From Amycolatopsis sp. NBC_01480 (lineage in GTDB: Bacteria; Actinomycetota; Actinomycetes; Mycobacteriales; Pseudonocardiaceae), in contig NZ_CP109442.1 of the NCBI RefSeq assembly GCF_036227205.1, forward strand, positions 5,518,001 through 5,582,000: a DNA stretch of 64,000 bases, given 5' to 3'. Below the pieces are notes generated by a model. The model had not been told where the DNA came from. It did not search any database and saw nothing but the letters and a program-made list of their open reading frames with translations. The position numbers and the translations under genes were made by a program. Positions 8,004 to 17,303 of the stretch are shown here, one piece after another; position 1 is the stretch's first letter, and every line of letters begins with the position of its first letter.

Positions 8004-10103
8004 ATGCACATCCGCAAATTACTCGTCCGAACAATGGCGGTGACAGCGACAGCCGGCCTGGTCGTCGGCCTCGCGGCCAGCCAGGCGGCGGCCCGCGAAG
8101 GGCTGAGGCTCACCACGGTGTCCAATCCGAATCCGGCGCTGGTCAGCGGCGGTCAGGTGCTGCTACGGGCCACGCTGCCCGACGACAGATCCAGCGTCCG
8201 GATCACCGAGAACGGGCAGGACGTCACCTCGGCGTTCCACACCCAGCCGGACGGCTCGCTGCTCGGCCTGGTCACCGGCCTGCGGGACGGCCGCAACACG
8301 GTCACGGCGACCACCGGCGGCGAGCACGCCACGCTGCAGGTGGTGAACCACTCGATCACCGGCCCGGTGTTCTCCGGGCCGCAGCAGGTGCCGTTCTACT
8401 GCCAGACGACCGCTTTCGGCCTCGCGCCCGCGGTGATGCCGCTGTGCAGCGCACCAACAGTGGTCAGCTACGTCTACCGGAACACGGCGGGCGCGTTCGC
8501 TCCGCTGGCCGACCCGGCCGGCCGTCCGGCTGACCTGGCCGCGGCGAAGGTCGGTGGGCGTTCCGTGCCGTACGTCGTCCGTGTCGAGACGGGCACCATC
8601 GACCGGGCCGTCTACCAGATGGCGGCCCTCTACGATGGCCGTGATCCGTCGCCGTTCACGCCGAACACCAGCTGGAACGATCGATTGGTTTATACCTTTG
8701 GTGGCGGTTGCAACGCCGGCTACCATCAAGGAGCCTCCACCGCCGGCGTGCTGAACGACCTGTTCCTGGCACAGGGCTATGCGGTCACGTCGTCCAGCCT
8801 GAACGTGCTGGACAACAACTGCTCCTCGATCATCTCGGCGGAGGCCGCGATGATGGTCAAGGAACACTTCATCGACACCTACGGCCCGGTCGCACACACC
8901 ATCGGCTGGGGCGGATCCGGCGGTGCCATCCAGCAGTACGACATCGCCGACGCCTACCCGGGCATTCTGGACGGCATCGTGCCCGATGTCACGTTCACCG
9001 ATCCGTCGACCACGCTCGATCCGGTCGTCGACTGCCGGTTGCTGGACAACTTCTTCGCCGGAGCCGGATCGTCGTTCACTGCGGCACAGCGGACGGCCGT
9101 CGCCGGGTTCCGTGACTACGACAGCTGCGTCTCGTGGGACGCGGCGTTTGCCAACAGGGTGACCGCGACCGACAGTTGTAACGCCGCGATTCCGGTGTCG
9201 GCCACGTGGGATCCGGTGATCAACCCAAACGGTGTCCGGTGCAACGCCGACGAGCAGCTGGTCAACCAGTTGGGCCGGGATCCGCGCACCGGGTTCGTAC
9301 GGAGCACGCTGGACAACGTGGGTGTCCAGTACGGGCTCGCGGCGTTGAAGGCCGGTCAGATCTCGGCGGCCCAGTTCGTGGCTCTCAACGCCGGCATCGG
9401 TGGTCTCGACTACACGGGCAAGCCGCAGACGGCTCGGACAGCAGCCGATCCTCGGGCCGTGCGGACCGCGTATGCCGACGACCTGGTCAACAGCGCCGGC
9501 CTCGGGCTTCGGACCACGCCGATCATCGACCAGCGCGTCGACCTCGATCTGGCCGGCTTCGGCAACGAGGCCGACAACATCCACACCATGGAATGGTCGT
9601 TCGCGATGCGGCAACGCTTGTTGGCGGCCAATGGCACAGCCGCCAACCAGGTGATCATCGAGAGCGGTGCAGCGATGGACCAGTCCGCGGCTGTTACCGG
9701 GTACGAGCTGAACGCGATGGACCGCTGGTTGACTGCGATCGATGCCGATCACTCGGACCACGGCCAGGCGGCGAAGGTCATCGCCGACAAACCGGTCGGC
9801 CTGGGTGACGGTTGCTACCTGTCCGCGACACAGCGGATCCTCGCCCCGGTCACCGATCCTGCCACCGGTCCGTGCGCGGCGACGTATCCGGTCGCGTCCA
9901 ATCCGCGGCAGGTCGCCGGAGAGCCGAAGGCGATGAACGTACTGACGTGCTCGCTGCAGCCGATCAACTGGGCTGACTACACGGTGACGTTCACGGCGGC
10001 CGAGCAGGCGCAGTTGCGGTCCGCGTTCCCGCGCGGTGTCTGCAACTACCGTGACCCCGGCGTCGGGCAGCGTGAGCCGCGCGGGACCTGGCTCAGTTAC
10101 TGA
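8004..10103 (+). CDS. secreted DUF6351 family protein (alpha/beta hydrolase-like)
   Basis: About 699 residues. N-terminal Sec signal: basic HIRKLLVR, a hydrophobic stretch (AVTATAGLVVGLAA) and a likely cleavage after AAA. After an Ig-like region the body carries GWGGSGGAIQQY, a nucleophile-elbow-like motif, and several paired Cys (PFYCQT, GGGCNAG, NNCSS, DSCNAA) that fit an extracellular disulfide protein. Resembles the uncharacterised DUF6351 family of actinobacterial exoproteins. The ATG at 8004 was chosen over GTG 7986 because GGAGTGA lies eight bases before it and the signal then starts normally. Stands alone on the plus strand. Reaction unknown; esterase or depolymerase is a guess. Confidence 0.8.
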   Translation: MHIRKLLVRTMAVTATAGLVVGLAASQAAAREGLRLTTVSNPNPALVSGGQVLLRATLPDDRSSVRITENGQDVTSAFHTQPDGSLLGLVTGLRDGRNTVTATTGGEHATLQVVNHSITGPVFSGPQQVPFYCQTTAFGLAPAVMPLCSAPTVVSYVYRNTAGAFAPLADPAGRPADLAAAKVGGRSVPYVVRVETGTIDRAVYQMAALYDGRDPSPFTPNTSWNDRLVYTFGGGCNAGYHQGASTAGVLNDLFLAQGYAVTSSSLNVLDNNCSSIISAEAAMMVKEHFIDTYGPVAHTIGWGGSGGAIQQYDIADAYPGILDGIVPDVTFTDPSTTLDPVVDCRLLDNFFAGAGSSFTAAQRTAVAGFRDYDSCVSWDAAFANRVTATDSCNAAIPVSATWDPVINPNGVRCNADEQLVNQLGRDPRTGFVRSTLDNVGVQYGLAALKAGQISAAQFVALNAGIGGLDYTGKPQTARTAADPRAVRTAYADDLVNSAGLGLRTTPIIDQRVDLDLAGFGNEADNIHTMEWSFAMRQRLLAANGTAANQVIIESGAAMDQSAAVTGYELNAMDRWLTAIDADHSDHGQAAKVIADKPVGLGDGCYLSATQRILAPVTDPATGPCAATYPVASNPRQVAGEPKAMNVLTCSLQPINWADYTVTFTAAEQAQLRSAFPRGVCNYRDPGVGQREPRGTWLSY

Positions 10104-10163
10104 GCGCTCTGATTAAGCCTCAATCCGTGGAGTTGGTGGCTGGTCGTTCGGCGTGCTGACGGA

Positions 10164-10235
10164 GAAAGTGCCTTCCGTGCAAGGAGAATCAAGGTTCTCG
10201 AGGCCTTGAGTACCCCTATGACGGAAGGCACTTTC
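10164..10235 (+). promoter_or_regulatory. hairpin sequestering the IS1380 transposase ribosome binding site
   Basis: Perfect 15-base inverted repeat GAAAGTGCCTTCCGT (10164-10178) / ACGGAAGGCACTTTC (10221-10235) whose 3' arm stops one base before the GTG start at 10237. The GGAAGG Shine-Dalgarno candidate lies inside that arm. RNA read in from outside would fold and hide the start; a transcript starting inside the element would lack the left arm. Confidence 0.65.
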
Positions 10236-10236
10236 G

Positions 10237-11642
10237 GTGCAACTATCTCACGACTGGTCCCGGGCTGCTGCCCTGCGGTTCGATGAGGAGAACCTCGTGT
10301 CGTGTGCGGGGCTGGTGCCGGTGATGGCTTTGGCCGAGCAGGCCGGGCTGTCGGAGCTGGTGTCGGACAAGGTCGCGATCAACGAGGCGGTGGTGGCCTC
10401 GGCCGGGGTGAACCCGGCGGGCAAGATCACCTCGATCGTCGCGGGAATGGCGTGCGGGGCGGACAGCATCGACGATCTGAACCTGATCCGCTCTGGCGGG
10501 ATGCCGCGACTGTTTCGCGCGGTGTATGCCCCGGCCACGTTGGGTCAGTTCCTGCGCGAGTTCACCCATGGCCACAGCCTGCAGCTGGCCTCGGTCGCGC
10601 GGGCGCACCTGGTCAACCTTGTGCGGCGCAGCGGGTTGCTGCCGGGGATCGAAACCCAGGCATATGTGGATATCGATTCGCTGCTGCGCCCGGTCTATGG
10701 GCATGCCAAGCAGGGCGCCAGCTTCGGTCACACCAAGATCGCCGGAAAGCAGGTGCTACGCCGAGGCCTCTCACCTCTGGTCACCACCATCTCCACCACC
10801 GGCGGGGCGCCGGTGGTGGCCGGGATCCGGCTGCGCGCCGGGAAAGCCGGCTCCGGCAAGAACGCCGCGTCGATGGCGGCCGAGGCGATCCGCACCGCCC
10901 GCGACGCCGGGGCGACCGGCGACATCCTCCTGCGTGGGGACTCGGCCTACGGCAGCAGCGCCGTGGTCGCTGCCTGCGTGAAGGCCGGGGGCGATTCTCG
11001 GTGGTGCTCACCAAGACCCGCCCGGTCAACGCCGCGATCGCCGCCATCGGCGACGACGGGTGGACACCGGTGCACTATCCCGGCGCCGTCACCGACCCCG
11101 ACACAGGTGAGCTGATCTCCGACGCCGAGGTCGCCGAAATGCAATTCACCGCGTTCACCTCCACCAAACACCCGGTCACCGCACGGCTGATCGTGCGCCG
11201 GGTACGCGACCGCGCGAAGACCGACGAACTGTTCCCGGTCTGGCGCCACCACCCCTTTTTCACCAACAGCGACGAGCTCACCGTCGAGGCCGACCTCACC
11301 CACCGCCGGCACGCGATCATCGAGACCGTGTTCGCCGATCTGATCGACGGCCCGCTGGCGCACCTGCCCTCCGGCCTGTTCGCCGCCAACAGTGTGTGGG
11401 CGATCTGCGCAGCCATCACCCACAACCTGCTCCGCGCCGCCGGCACCCTCGCCAGCAACCGGCACGGCCACGCCCGCGGAGCCACCCTCCGCCGCCAGAT
11501 CGTGGCCGTTCCTGTCCGGCTGGCCCGACCCCAACGCCGCCCAGCGCTGCACCTGCCCGCGCACTGGCCCTGGGCCGAACCATGGATCTCACTCTGGGAC
11601 GAGGTATTCCCCGCCGCGGCCGGGCCGCCAGCAGCGGCCTGA
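10237..11642 (+). pseudogene. IS1380-family transposase, frameshifted
   Basis: DDE transposase. The first frame runs from GTG 10237 (LSHDWSRAAALRFDEENLVS) through DIDSLLRPVYGHAKQGASFG with the first catalytic Asp and DILLRGDSAYGSS with the second. Near 10990, at a GGGGGC run, the frame is lost; the protein continues in another plus frame as FSVVLTKTRPVNAAI to HAIIETVFADLIDGPLAHLP with the catalytic Glu, ending at 11642. One indel therefore inactivates an otherwise full-length gene of about 467 codons. A programmed shift is unlikely, because IS1380 transposases are normally single frames. Confidence 0.85.
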
Positions 11643-11790
11643 CCCGACCACCGCCCACCAGGGCCCGACCGGAGACCACCACACCGACAAAGCTGGGACA
11701 GACCATCAGATCAACCCTGCCTAACCACACCCACAAGATCAACAAGCGCAGGCGAAGATCAACAGACAAACCCGTCCACGGATTGAGGCT

Positions 11791-12111
11791 AAGACCTCGC
11801 TGCGTCAACGCCTGCTGGCCCGCGCACGGGAAAGCTGGCCGCAACTGACCACCGTCCAGGTGCGTTACCACGGCGCGTTCGCCTACGTCACCGGCGAACT
11901 CGCCGATGGGACCACGTTGCCGCTGTTCCGGTTGCGCTACAACGGGTCCGCCAGCAGCTGGGGGTTCGCCATCTACCGTGCCAGCCACGAGGACTACGAA
12001 AACTCGATCCTGCCCAGCGGCTATCCCTTCGGCACACCACAAGAAGCACTCGACTGCGCCTGCGGGCTCTACCTCAACGACACCACGGCCTGGCAACCCC
12101 CGACGAACTAA
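11791..12111 (+). pseudogene. conserved hypothetical protein, 5' end removed by IS1380
   Basis: The frame is open directly from the IS1380 border and reads RQRLLARARESWPQL, YHGAFAYVTGELADG, LFRLRYNGSASSWGFAIYRA and EALDCACGLYL. Small proteins like this recur in actinobacterial mobile DNA; no function is known to me. The native start is lost. An internal GTG at 11860 could give an 83-residue product, but it lacks the N-terminal helix. GC and codon use match the neighbours. Confidence 0.6.
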
Positions 12112-12178
12112 CGGGCGCGACCACTAACTTGAGTTTTAACCTCTGAGTGGTCGGCGGGTACCCCTGTTGATCATGGAT

Positions 12179-12234
12179 GAAGCCCTTGGTTGATCATTCC
12201 TCTTGCGACAGTGGAAGATCGAACCAAGGGCTTC
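12179..12234 (+). promoter_or_regulatory. hairpin sequestering the IS701-like transposase start
   Basis: Perfect 13-base inverted repeat GAAGCCCTTGGTT (12179-12191) / AACCAAGGGCTTC (12222-12234), ending two bases before the TTG start at 12237. The likely Shine-Dalgarno AAGGG is buried in the 3' arm, the same arrangement as in the unrelated IS1380 element at 10164. Confidence 0.6.
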
Positions 12235-12236
12235 AG

Positions 12237-13709
12237 TTGATCAGTGTGCACCACGCTGGCGATGCCGGTGTGTCCGGGCAGTTGTCGGTGTTGCGGCAGG
12301 AGTTCTATCGATGCCTGACCCGTCGGGCGGATGCGTTGTTCGAACTCACCGACGCGGTGTTGTGCGCTGACGGGCCGGTTCGGTCGGTCGCGGAGCTGTC
12401 GCTGGTCGGTGAGCATCGCCGCGGCCATGGCAGCGGTTATGCAGCACTGGCGCGCGGAGAAGTGAACGTCGACCGGTTACGCACCACGCTGGCCTCGGTG
12501 CCGCTGCCGCGTGCCGCGGATGGGCGACTGGTGCTGGCGGTGGACGTGACCTGCTGGCTGCGCCCGGAAGCACACACCTGCCCGCAGCGAACCTTGTGTC
12601 ACACCTACGGCCGCGGCAAGGACCAGCACATCATGGTGCCCGGCTGGCCCTACTCGGTGATCGTGGCGTTGGAGACCGGCCGCAGTTCGTGGACCGCGCC
12701 GCTGGACGCGGTCCGGCTCACACCCGGCGACAACGCCGCGAGCGTGACCGCCCGCCAGGTCCGCGGTGTAGTGGACCGGTTGATCACCGCCGGGCACTGG
12801 GCACCGGGAGACCCGGACATCCTGCTGGTCGCCGACGCCGGCTACGACGGGCCCCGACTGGCGCATGTGCTGGCCGACCTGCCGATCACGGTGCTGACGC
12901 GGATGCGCTCGGACCGGGTCCTACACCGTCCTGTTCCCTCATCGGCCGGCGCGCCGGCCACGAGGGGCAGGCCCCGCCGACACGGCGGCGAGTTCGCCTT
13001 CGGTGACCCCGCCACCTGGGACGAACCCGACATCGTCACCGAGACCACCACCCGGCTTTACGGTCCCGCGCTGATCCGGGCCTGGGACCGGCTGCACCCA
13101 CGCCTGACCCACCGCATCGCCTGGGCCAGCCACGACGGCGCGCTACCCATCCTGGAAGGCACCGTGATCCGGCTACAGGTCCAGCGTTTGCCCTCCGGCG
13201 CGACCCCGAAACCGGTGTGGCTCTGGCACTCCCGCACCAGCCTCGACCACACCGAAGTCGACTTGGCCTGGCAGGCATTCCTGCGCCGCTTCGACATCGA
13301 GCACACCTTCCGCATGCTCAAACAAACCCTCGGCTGGACCACTCCGAAACTCCGCACACCCGAGCAGGCCGACCGTTGGACCTGGCTGCTGCTCACCGCC
13401 TACACCCAACTCCGCCTCGCCCGCGACCTCACCACAGATCTGCGCCGCCCCTGGGAGAAACCCCGCCCCACCCAGCGACTCAGCCCTGCACGAGTCCGCC
13501 GAGGATTTCGGAACCTGCGCCCACAACTGGCCTGTCCCGCCCGCGTCCCGAAACCCACCCGACCCGGCCCCGGACGCCCCGCCGGACAGCCCAACCACCA
13601 GCCCACACCCCGACACGACGTCCACACCGCCACCAGCACCAACAAACAGAAAGCCAAGCGCAGCAACAAGACCAAGTCCACCAACCCACGACCCCGCCGA
13701 ACAGGTTAA
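12237..13709 (+). CDS. IS701-like transposase (NF041680-type)
   Basis: About 490 residues, intact. First block VHHAGDAGVSGQLSVLRQEF; catalytic regions LVLAVDVTCWLRPEA (first Asp), ILLVADAGYDGPRLAHVL (second Asp) and RRFDIEHTFRMLKQTLGW (Glu). The C-terminal 70 residues are a basic, Pro-rich tail. The start is a choice between TTG 12237 and GTG 12246; both follow the hairpin at 12179-12234 and both leave the family N-terminus complete, while an upstream ATG at 12177 would translate the hairpin itself. The flanking target duplication and intact frame suggest a recent, possibly active element. Confidence 0.88.
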   Translation: MISVHHAGDAGVSGQLSVLRQEFYRCLTRRADALFELTDAVLCADGPVRSVAELSLVGEHRRGHGSGYAALARGEVNVDRLRTTLASVPLPRAADGRLVLAVDVTCWLRPEAHTCPQRTLCHTYGRGKDQHIMVPGWPYSVIVALETGRSSWTAPLDAVRLTPGDNAASVTARQVRGVVDRLITAGHWAPGDPDILLVADAGYDGPRLAHVLADLPITVLTRMRSDRVLHRPVPSSAGAPATRGRPRRHGGEFAFGDPATWDEPDIVTETTTRLYGPALIRAWDRLHPRLTHRIAWASHDGALPILEGTVIRLQVQRLPSGATPKPVWLWHSRTSLDHTEVDLAWQAFLRRFDIEHTFRMLKQTLGWTTPKLRTPEQADRWTWLLLTAYTQLRLARDLTTDLRRPWEKPRPTQRLSPARVRRGFRNLRPQLACPARVPKPTRPGPGRPAGQPNHQPTPRHDVHTATSTNKQKAKRSNKTKSTNPRPRRTG

Positions 13710-13718
13710 AACTCAAGC

Positions 13719-14610
13719 TAAGGGATGTCTCGTAACTGGTGTTGTGGTTGGCGGGGCTGGTGTTGCGGTCAGTCGATGAGGAGGATGTTGTGCAGGTGCG
13801 CGATTCCGGAGACCGTGTCGGCGAGTGTGCTCGCCGCGCGGCGGTAGTCGCGGAGGATCTTGAAGTTCTTCATCCGAGACAGGACGTGCTCGACGCGGGC
13901 GCGGATCTTGCGGTGGGTGGCGTTGAGGTCTTCTTGCCAGTCCGGCAACTCGCTGCCGTCACGGGGTTTGCGGTACGGCATGACCACCTCGGGATTACCT
14001 TGGTAACCACCATCGGCCATCACCGGCCGACCGGCGAGCTGTTCAGCGATGCCGCAGGCGCGGTACACGGTGCAGTCGTTGCGGCTGCCCGGTCGCGGGT
14101 CACCGGTGGCGATCACCAGCCGGGTCTCGGCATCGATCGCGACCTGCACATTAGCCGAATAGCGGTAGTTCTTCGACGGGGTCGCCAGCCGATGAGCCCG
14201 CGTGGGGACCAGGGTGCCGTCCACGATCGCGACCGCATCGACCCGGCGTTTGCGGACCGGGGCCAGGGCCAGCAGCGGACCGATCGTGTCGATCACCCGG
14301 TGCGCCGCGGAATGCGACACCCCGAACAGCGGCCCGATCTGGCGCATCGTCAGGTTCGTCCGCCAATACGTGGCGACCAGCAAGACGCGGTCTTCCAGCG
14401 GCAACGCCCACTGCCGGCCCGGACGGCCGTCCGCGATCTCGTCTCCGCCCCGCCTTGCGACCAGCCGCACGAGCTTGCGGAACTGGCCCGGCTCCAGCCC
14501 GGTGAACGGGGCAATCCACTCCGGCCGCGACGCTGTGATCACCTGCACCACACCGACATGATCGACTACCGGCCCGGCCAGCCCGACACCGGGTTACGAG
14601 ACATCCCTTA
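13719..14610 (-). mobile_element. complete IS5-type insertion sequence
   Basis: Terminal inverted repeats TAAGGGATGTCTCGTAAC (13719-13736) and GTTACGAGACATCCCTTA (14593-14610). All copies in this window that keep this end are preceded by C, giving CTA-AGGG; the other end here reads CCCT-TAG, which fits insertion at CTAG with TA duplication. Partial copies lie at 5221, 37203 and 48838. Confidence 0.9.
13769..14551 (-). CDS. IS5-type transposase (DDE_Tnp_4 / HARBI1-like)
   Basis: 260 residues. The N-terminal helix-turn-helix contains LVATYWRTNLTMRQIGPLFG and VSHSAAHRVIDTIGP. The nuclease part follows with AIVDGTLVPT (first Asp), PVMADGGYQGN (second Asp) and ARVEHVLSRMKNFKILRDYR (Glu). Starts at a GTG at 14551, the same site as in the partial copies. 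Intact, so this is the only copy in the window able to encode transposase and to move the others where their ends survive. Confidence 0.9.
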   Translation of the reverse strand: MVQVITASRPEWIAPFTGLEPGQFRKLVRLVARRGGDEIADGRPGRQWALPLEDRVLLVATYWRTNLTMRQIGPLFGVSHSAAHRVIDTIGPLLALAPVRKRRVDAVAIVDGTLVPTRAHRLATPSKNYRYSANVQVAIDAETRLVIATGDPRPGSRNDCTVYRACGIAEQLAGRPVMADGGYQGNPEVVMPYRKPRDGSELPDWQEDLNATHRKIRARVEHVLSRMKNFKILRDYRRAASTLADTVSGIAHLHNILLID

Positions 14611-14685
14611 GGTCACTTGCTCCCAGTCTGTCCCGGTCGCAGCCGACCTCCCTCGGCGACCCAGTCTTTGCCGGGAACCTGGCGA

Positions 14686-16040
14686 TCACAGTTCTTCGGC
14701 TTCGAACCGAAGTGCCCGATCGGCGCTGTCGACCAGGTCGGCAAAGGTGATCACCTGGACTCGGCTCAGGTGGGCGTTGTACGAACGAATGGTCTGTTCA
14801 ACCTGCTCACGCGTGATGTTGTCGGTTTCGGATAGATCGGGGTGGCCGATGATGACCGTTCCCCTGGCGCGCCGGTAGTCGTACTCCAGGCCGAGTTCGT
14901 TGCGATGGTATGTCCCCATGGCGGCGCCTAGCTCGTCGATCCCGCGGAGGTAGTTCATGCATTGCCCGACAGCGGCGTGGACGTCGTTTGAAACGATCAG
15001 GTGGTTCCGCTGCGCCTTGACCAGCCTATGGCCAGGGCGCTTTAACTCAATGATGTGGATGCTGCGGTCGGCGCAGACGAGCGGGATGTCGTGCTCGTCG
15101 AGAGCGAAACCGTCACGCCGTTCTAAGACACCGGTGTACTGGCCGCCGAAAAGCCAGTACTTCCGCCCGATCATCTTCTGAATTTCGTTCTCCGTCGTGT
15201 CCGGGTTCAAGACGAGGTCGCGGAGTTCTGCGACGGTCTGCCGACGTCGATGGATCACGTCGAGGTCGACCGCTACGCGGCCGGCATCGGTGGTGCTCAA
15301 ACCAGCGACCACGACGCTGAGGTCGTCGCGCTCGGCCAGTCTGCGTCCCAGTTCCGCCGCCTGGATGTTGCCTTGTCGGCGTGCTTCCCGGATACCTTCG
15401 ATGCGTGCGGTGATCTTGGCAGCGAACGAAGCGAACCCCATTGCCGAGTCCGGCTCGCGGACGGTCACGTCTGGCGGAGCGGTCGAGGTCAGGAAGCAAA
15501 CCGCATCGTACATCTCGTCGTTCAACAAGCGTCGAAAAAAGTCGCGGAGCCGGTCCTGAAGCGACTGGGGAGGTCCAGCTGGGGCGAAGGTGCTCAACAC
15601 GGTTTGTCGCGGTTGGACGAGCTCTATTATTTCCCGCCCCTCTTGGAGGAGTAAAAGTTGCCCTACAGCGGGCTTCAATGCCCGCACCGTCTCTTGCTCG
15701 AACGTTCTGGCGACATTGGCGCCGGCCGCGACCATGTCGTCCATCCTGTTACCGATGTTTTCCTGATGGAGCTGAACATTAGCTTGATGTCGATCACGGC
15801 TACGGGCATGTCCGCCTCGAGAACGACGATGTCCCATGGCCGGCCTGGATTCTGATACGCCCCAGGGAGGGGTAGCGGGTGACCGGCGTGGATGGTGGTG
15901 GGGTCGATGCCGGCGCGGACCAGTTCCTCGGTGACTGCCTCGATGATTGCCCGGTAGGCGGAGGAGATGGCTCTGGACGAGGGACTGTCCTTCGCCCCCC
16001 AGAATTTGTGGATGGCGGCTTCGGCAGGGTGCGTCGGCAC
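14686..16040 (-). pseudogene. XhoI/PaeR7I-like nuclease domain fused to Shedu SduA nuclease domain, one frameshift
   Basis: Predicted anti-phage nuclease of about 450 residues once one frameshift is bridged. Part one (16040 to about 15762, GTG start behind GAGGGGGA) reads HKFWGAKDS, EELVRAGIDPTTIH, PLPGAYQNPGRPWDIVVLEA and AVIDIKLMF: the XhoI/PaeR7I fold with a D...DxK metal site. It continues in the minus-one frame as NIGNRMDDMVAAGANV and RRLLNDEMYDAVCFLTS, also PaeR7I-like. Part two from about residue 240 is a Shedu (SduA, DUF4263) PD-(D/E)xK nuclease: ENEIQKMIGRKYWLFGGQYT, DEHDIPLV, IHIIELKRP and AVGQCMNYL. The frames meet at GGAAAAC near 15760. No methyltransferase gene adjoins, so this is not an ordinary restriction-modification pair. 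It sits between two IS5 elements. Confidence 0.8.
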
Positions 16041-16255
16041 AAGTCCCCCTCGGCGTTGATCGCATCTGTCGACCAACATCTTGCCTGAACGCCCGAACCG
16101 TCGGGCGATGGACGCACCGGAGGATTGTGATACAAGCGGCGGGCTTGTTTGCTGGCGCACACCCGCGCTCCGGTCCAACGTCCTTGGCTCGTTCGTCCGG
16201 CCAGTGCGGCGGCTGTGGCGCGTGTCGGCACGCCCTCGCCTACCTACCCGCCTAG

Positions 16256-17303
16256 GGCCTGTATCGAAGTTGGCTCCGGCAGGTGGAGCTGGAGTTGGCC
16301 GTGCTGGGCGTGTCGGCGGCCGAAATAGGTGAGGTCTCCGGTAATTGGTTCGTCGACCAAGAAGAACCTGAACACCGGAGACCTCGTGGACACCCTAGCG
16401 GTGGCGGGGCGGTTCGACCTGACAGACGCTCAGTGGGCAGCGCTAGAGCCGTTGCTGCCCGAGCCGAAGCGGCCTGGTCGACCGTCGATGTGGACCAAGC
16501 GGCAGCTGATCGACGCGATCCGGTGGCGGGTGCGTGCCGGTGCGCCATGGCGCGACATCCCCGCTGGATATGGCTCGTGGGCTGCGGCCGGCGTATGGGC
16601 TGTTTCGGCGGTGGCAGCGTGATGGCACCTGGAAGCGGATATTGACCGCATTGCAGGCGTTGGCCGAGGCGGCGGGGCGGATCGTCTGGGACGTGAGCGT
16701 GGACTCCACGATCACTCGGGCGCATCAGCATGCCGCAGGTGCGCGTAAAAAGGGGATCTGCAGGCTGAGTCGCCAGGCGGGGTGAGCGCCGAGCCGGACG
16801 ATCATGCATTGGGCCGGTCCCGCGGTGGGTGGACAACGAAGCTGCATCTGGGCTGTGAGCAGGGGCAGAAGCCGTTATCGATCGTGCTGACCGCCGGGCA
16901 GCGTGGTGACAGCCCACAGTTCATTCCCGTCCTGCGTGGTATCCGGGTGCCCCGGCTGACCGGTGGTGGGCGGCCGCGCACACGACCGGACCGGGTTCTG
17001 GCGGACAAGGCCTACACCTCCAAAGCCAACCGGACTCACCTGCGCAAACGTGGGATCAAGGCGACAATTCCGAGCAAGGCTGACCAGGACGCGCACCGCA
17101 AGGCCAAAGGGTCGAAGGGCGGCCGGCCACCGGCCTTCGACCCCGAAACCTACAAGCAGCGTCACGCCGTGGAGTGCGGCATCAACCGGCTCAAACGCCA
17201 CCGCGCCGTGGCCACCCGCTACGACAAACTCGCCGTCCGCTACGAAGCCACCATCCACATCGCAGCTATCGACGAATGGCTCTGACCGACTTCGATACAG
17301 GCC
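16256..17303 (+). mobile_element. IS5-family insertion sequence, degenerate
   Basis: Perfect 15-base terminal inverted repeats GGCCTGTATCGAAGT (16256-16270) and ACTTCGATACAGGCC (17289-17303). The flanks CTAG (left) and GTAG (right) are only an approximate duplication. Its transposase is broken. It inserted at the 3' end of the helix-turn-helix protein gene to the right. Confidence 0.85.
16386..17285 (+). pseudogene. IS5-family transposase in three frames
   Basis: Pieces in order: GRFDLTDAQWAALEPLLPEP and LIDAIRWRVRAGAPWRDIP from GTG 16386; then, in another frame, YGLFRRWQRDGTWKRIL and WDVSVDSTITRAHQHAAGA with the first Asp; then a third frame with [33 protein letters not shown] (second Asp) and [20 protein letters not shown] (Glu). 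Frames change near 16575 and 16760. All catalytic residues remain, but two indels prevent a single product. Confidence 0.85.

Larger units (their letters stand above)
10116..11790 (+). mobile_element. IS1380-family insertion sequence
   Basis: Terminal inverted repeats AGCCTCAATCCGTGGA (10116-10131) and its complement ending at 11790. Contains one transposase, frameshifted. The element cut off the 5' part of the gene continuing at 11791. I could not confirm a target duplication. Confidence 0.85.
12128..13717 (+). mobile_element. IS701-like insertion sequence with CTAA target duplication
   Basis: 15-base perfect terminal inverted repeats CTTGAGTTTTAACCT (12128-12142) and AGGTTAAAACTCAAG (13703-13717), flanked on both sides by CTAA (12124-12127, 13718-13721). 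This fits the four-base YTAR target rule of the IS701 family. The right CTAA is also the left border of the IS5-type element at 13719. Confidence 0.92.

Noticed and set aside
8163..9761. 532-codon minus-strand open frame
   Set aside because: Antisense to the DUF6351 gene, which has a signal peptide, start site and homology-like motifs; the shadow has none.
12596..13006. plus-strand frame within the IS701-like transposase
   Set aside because: Out-of-frame shadow of the intact transposase.
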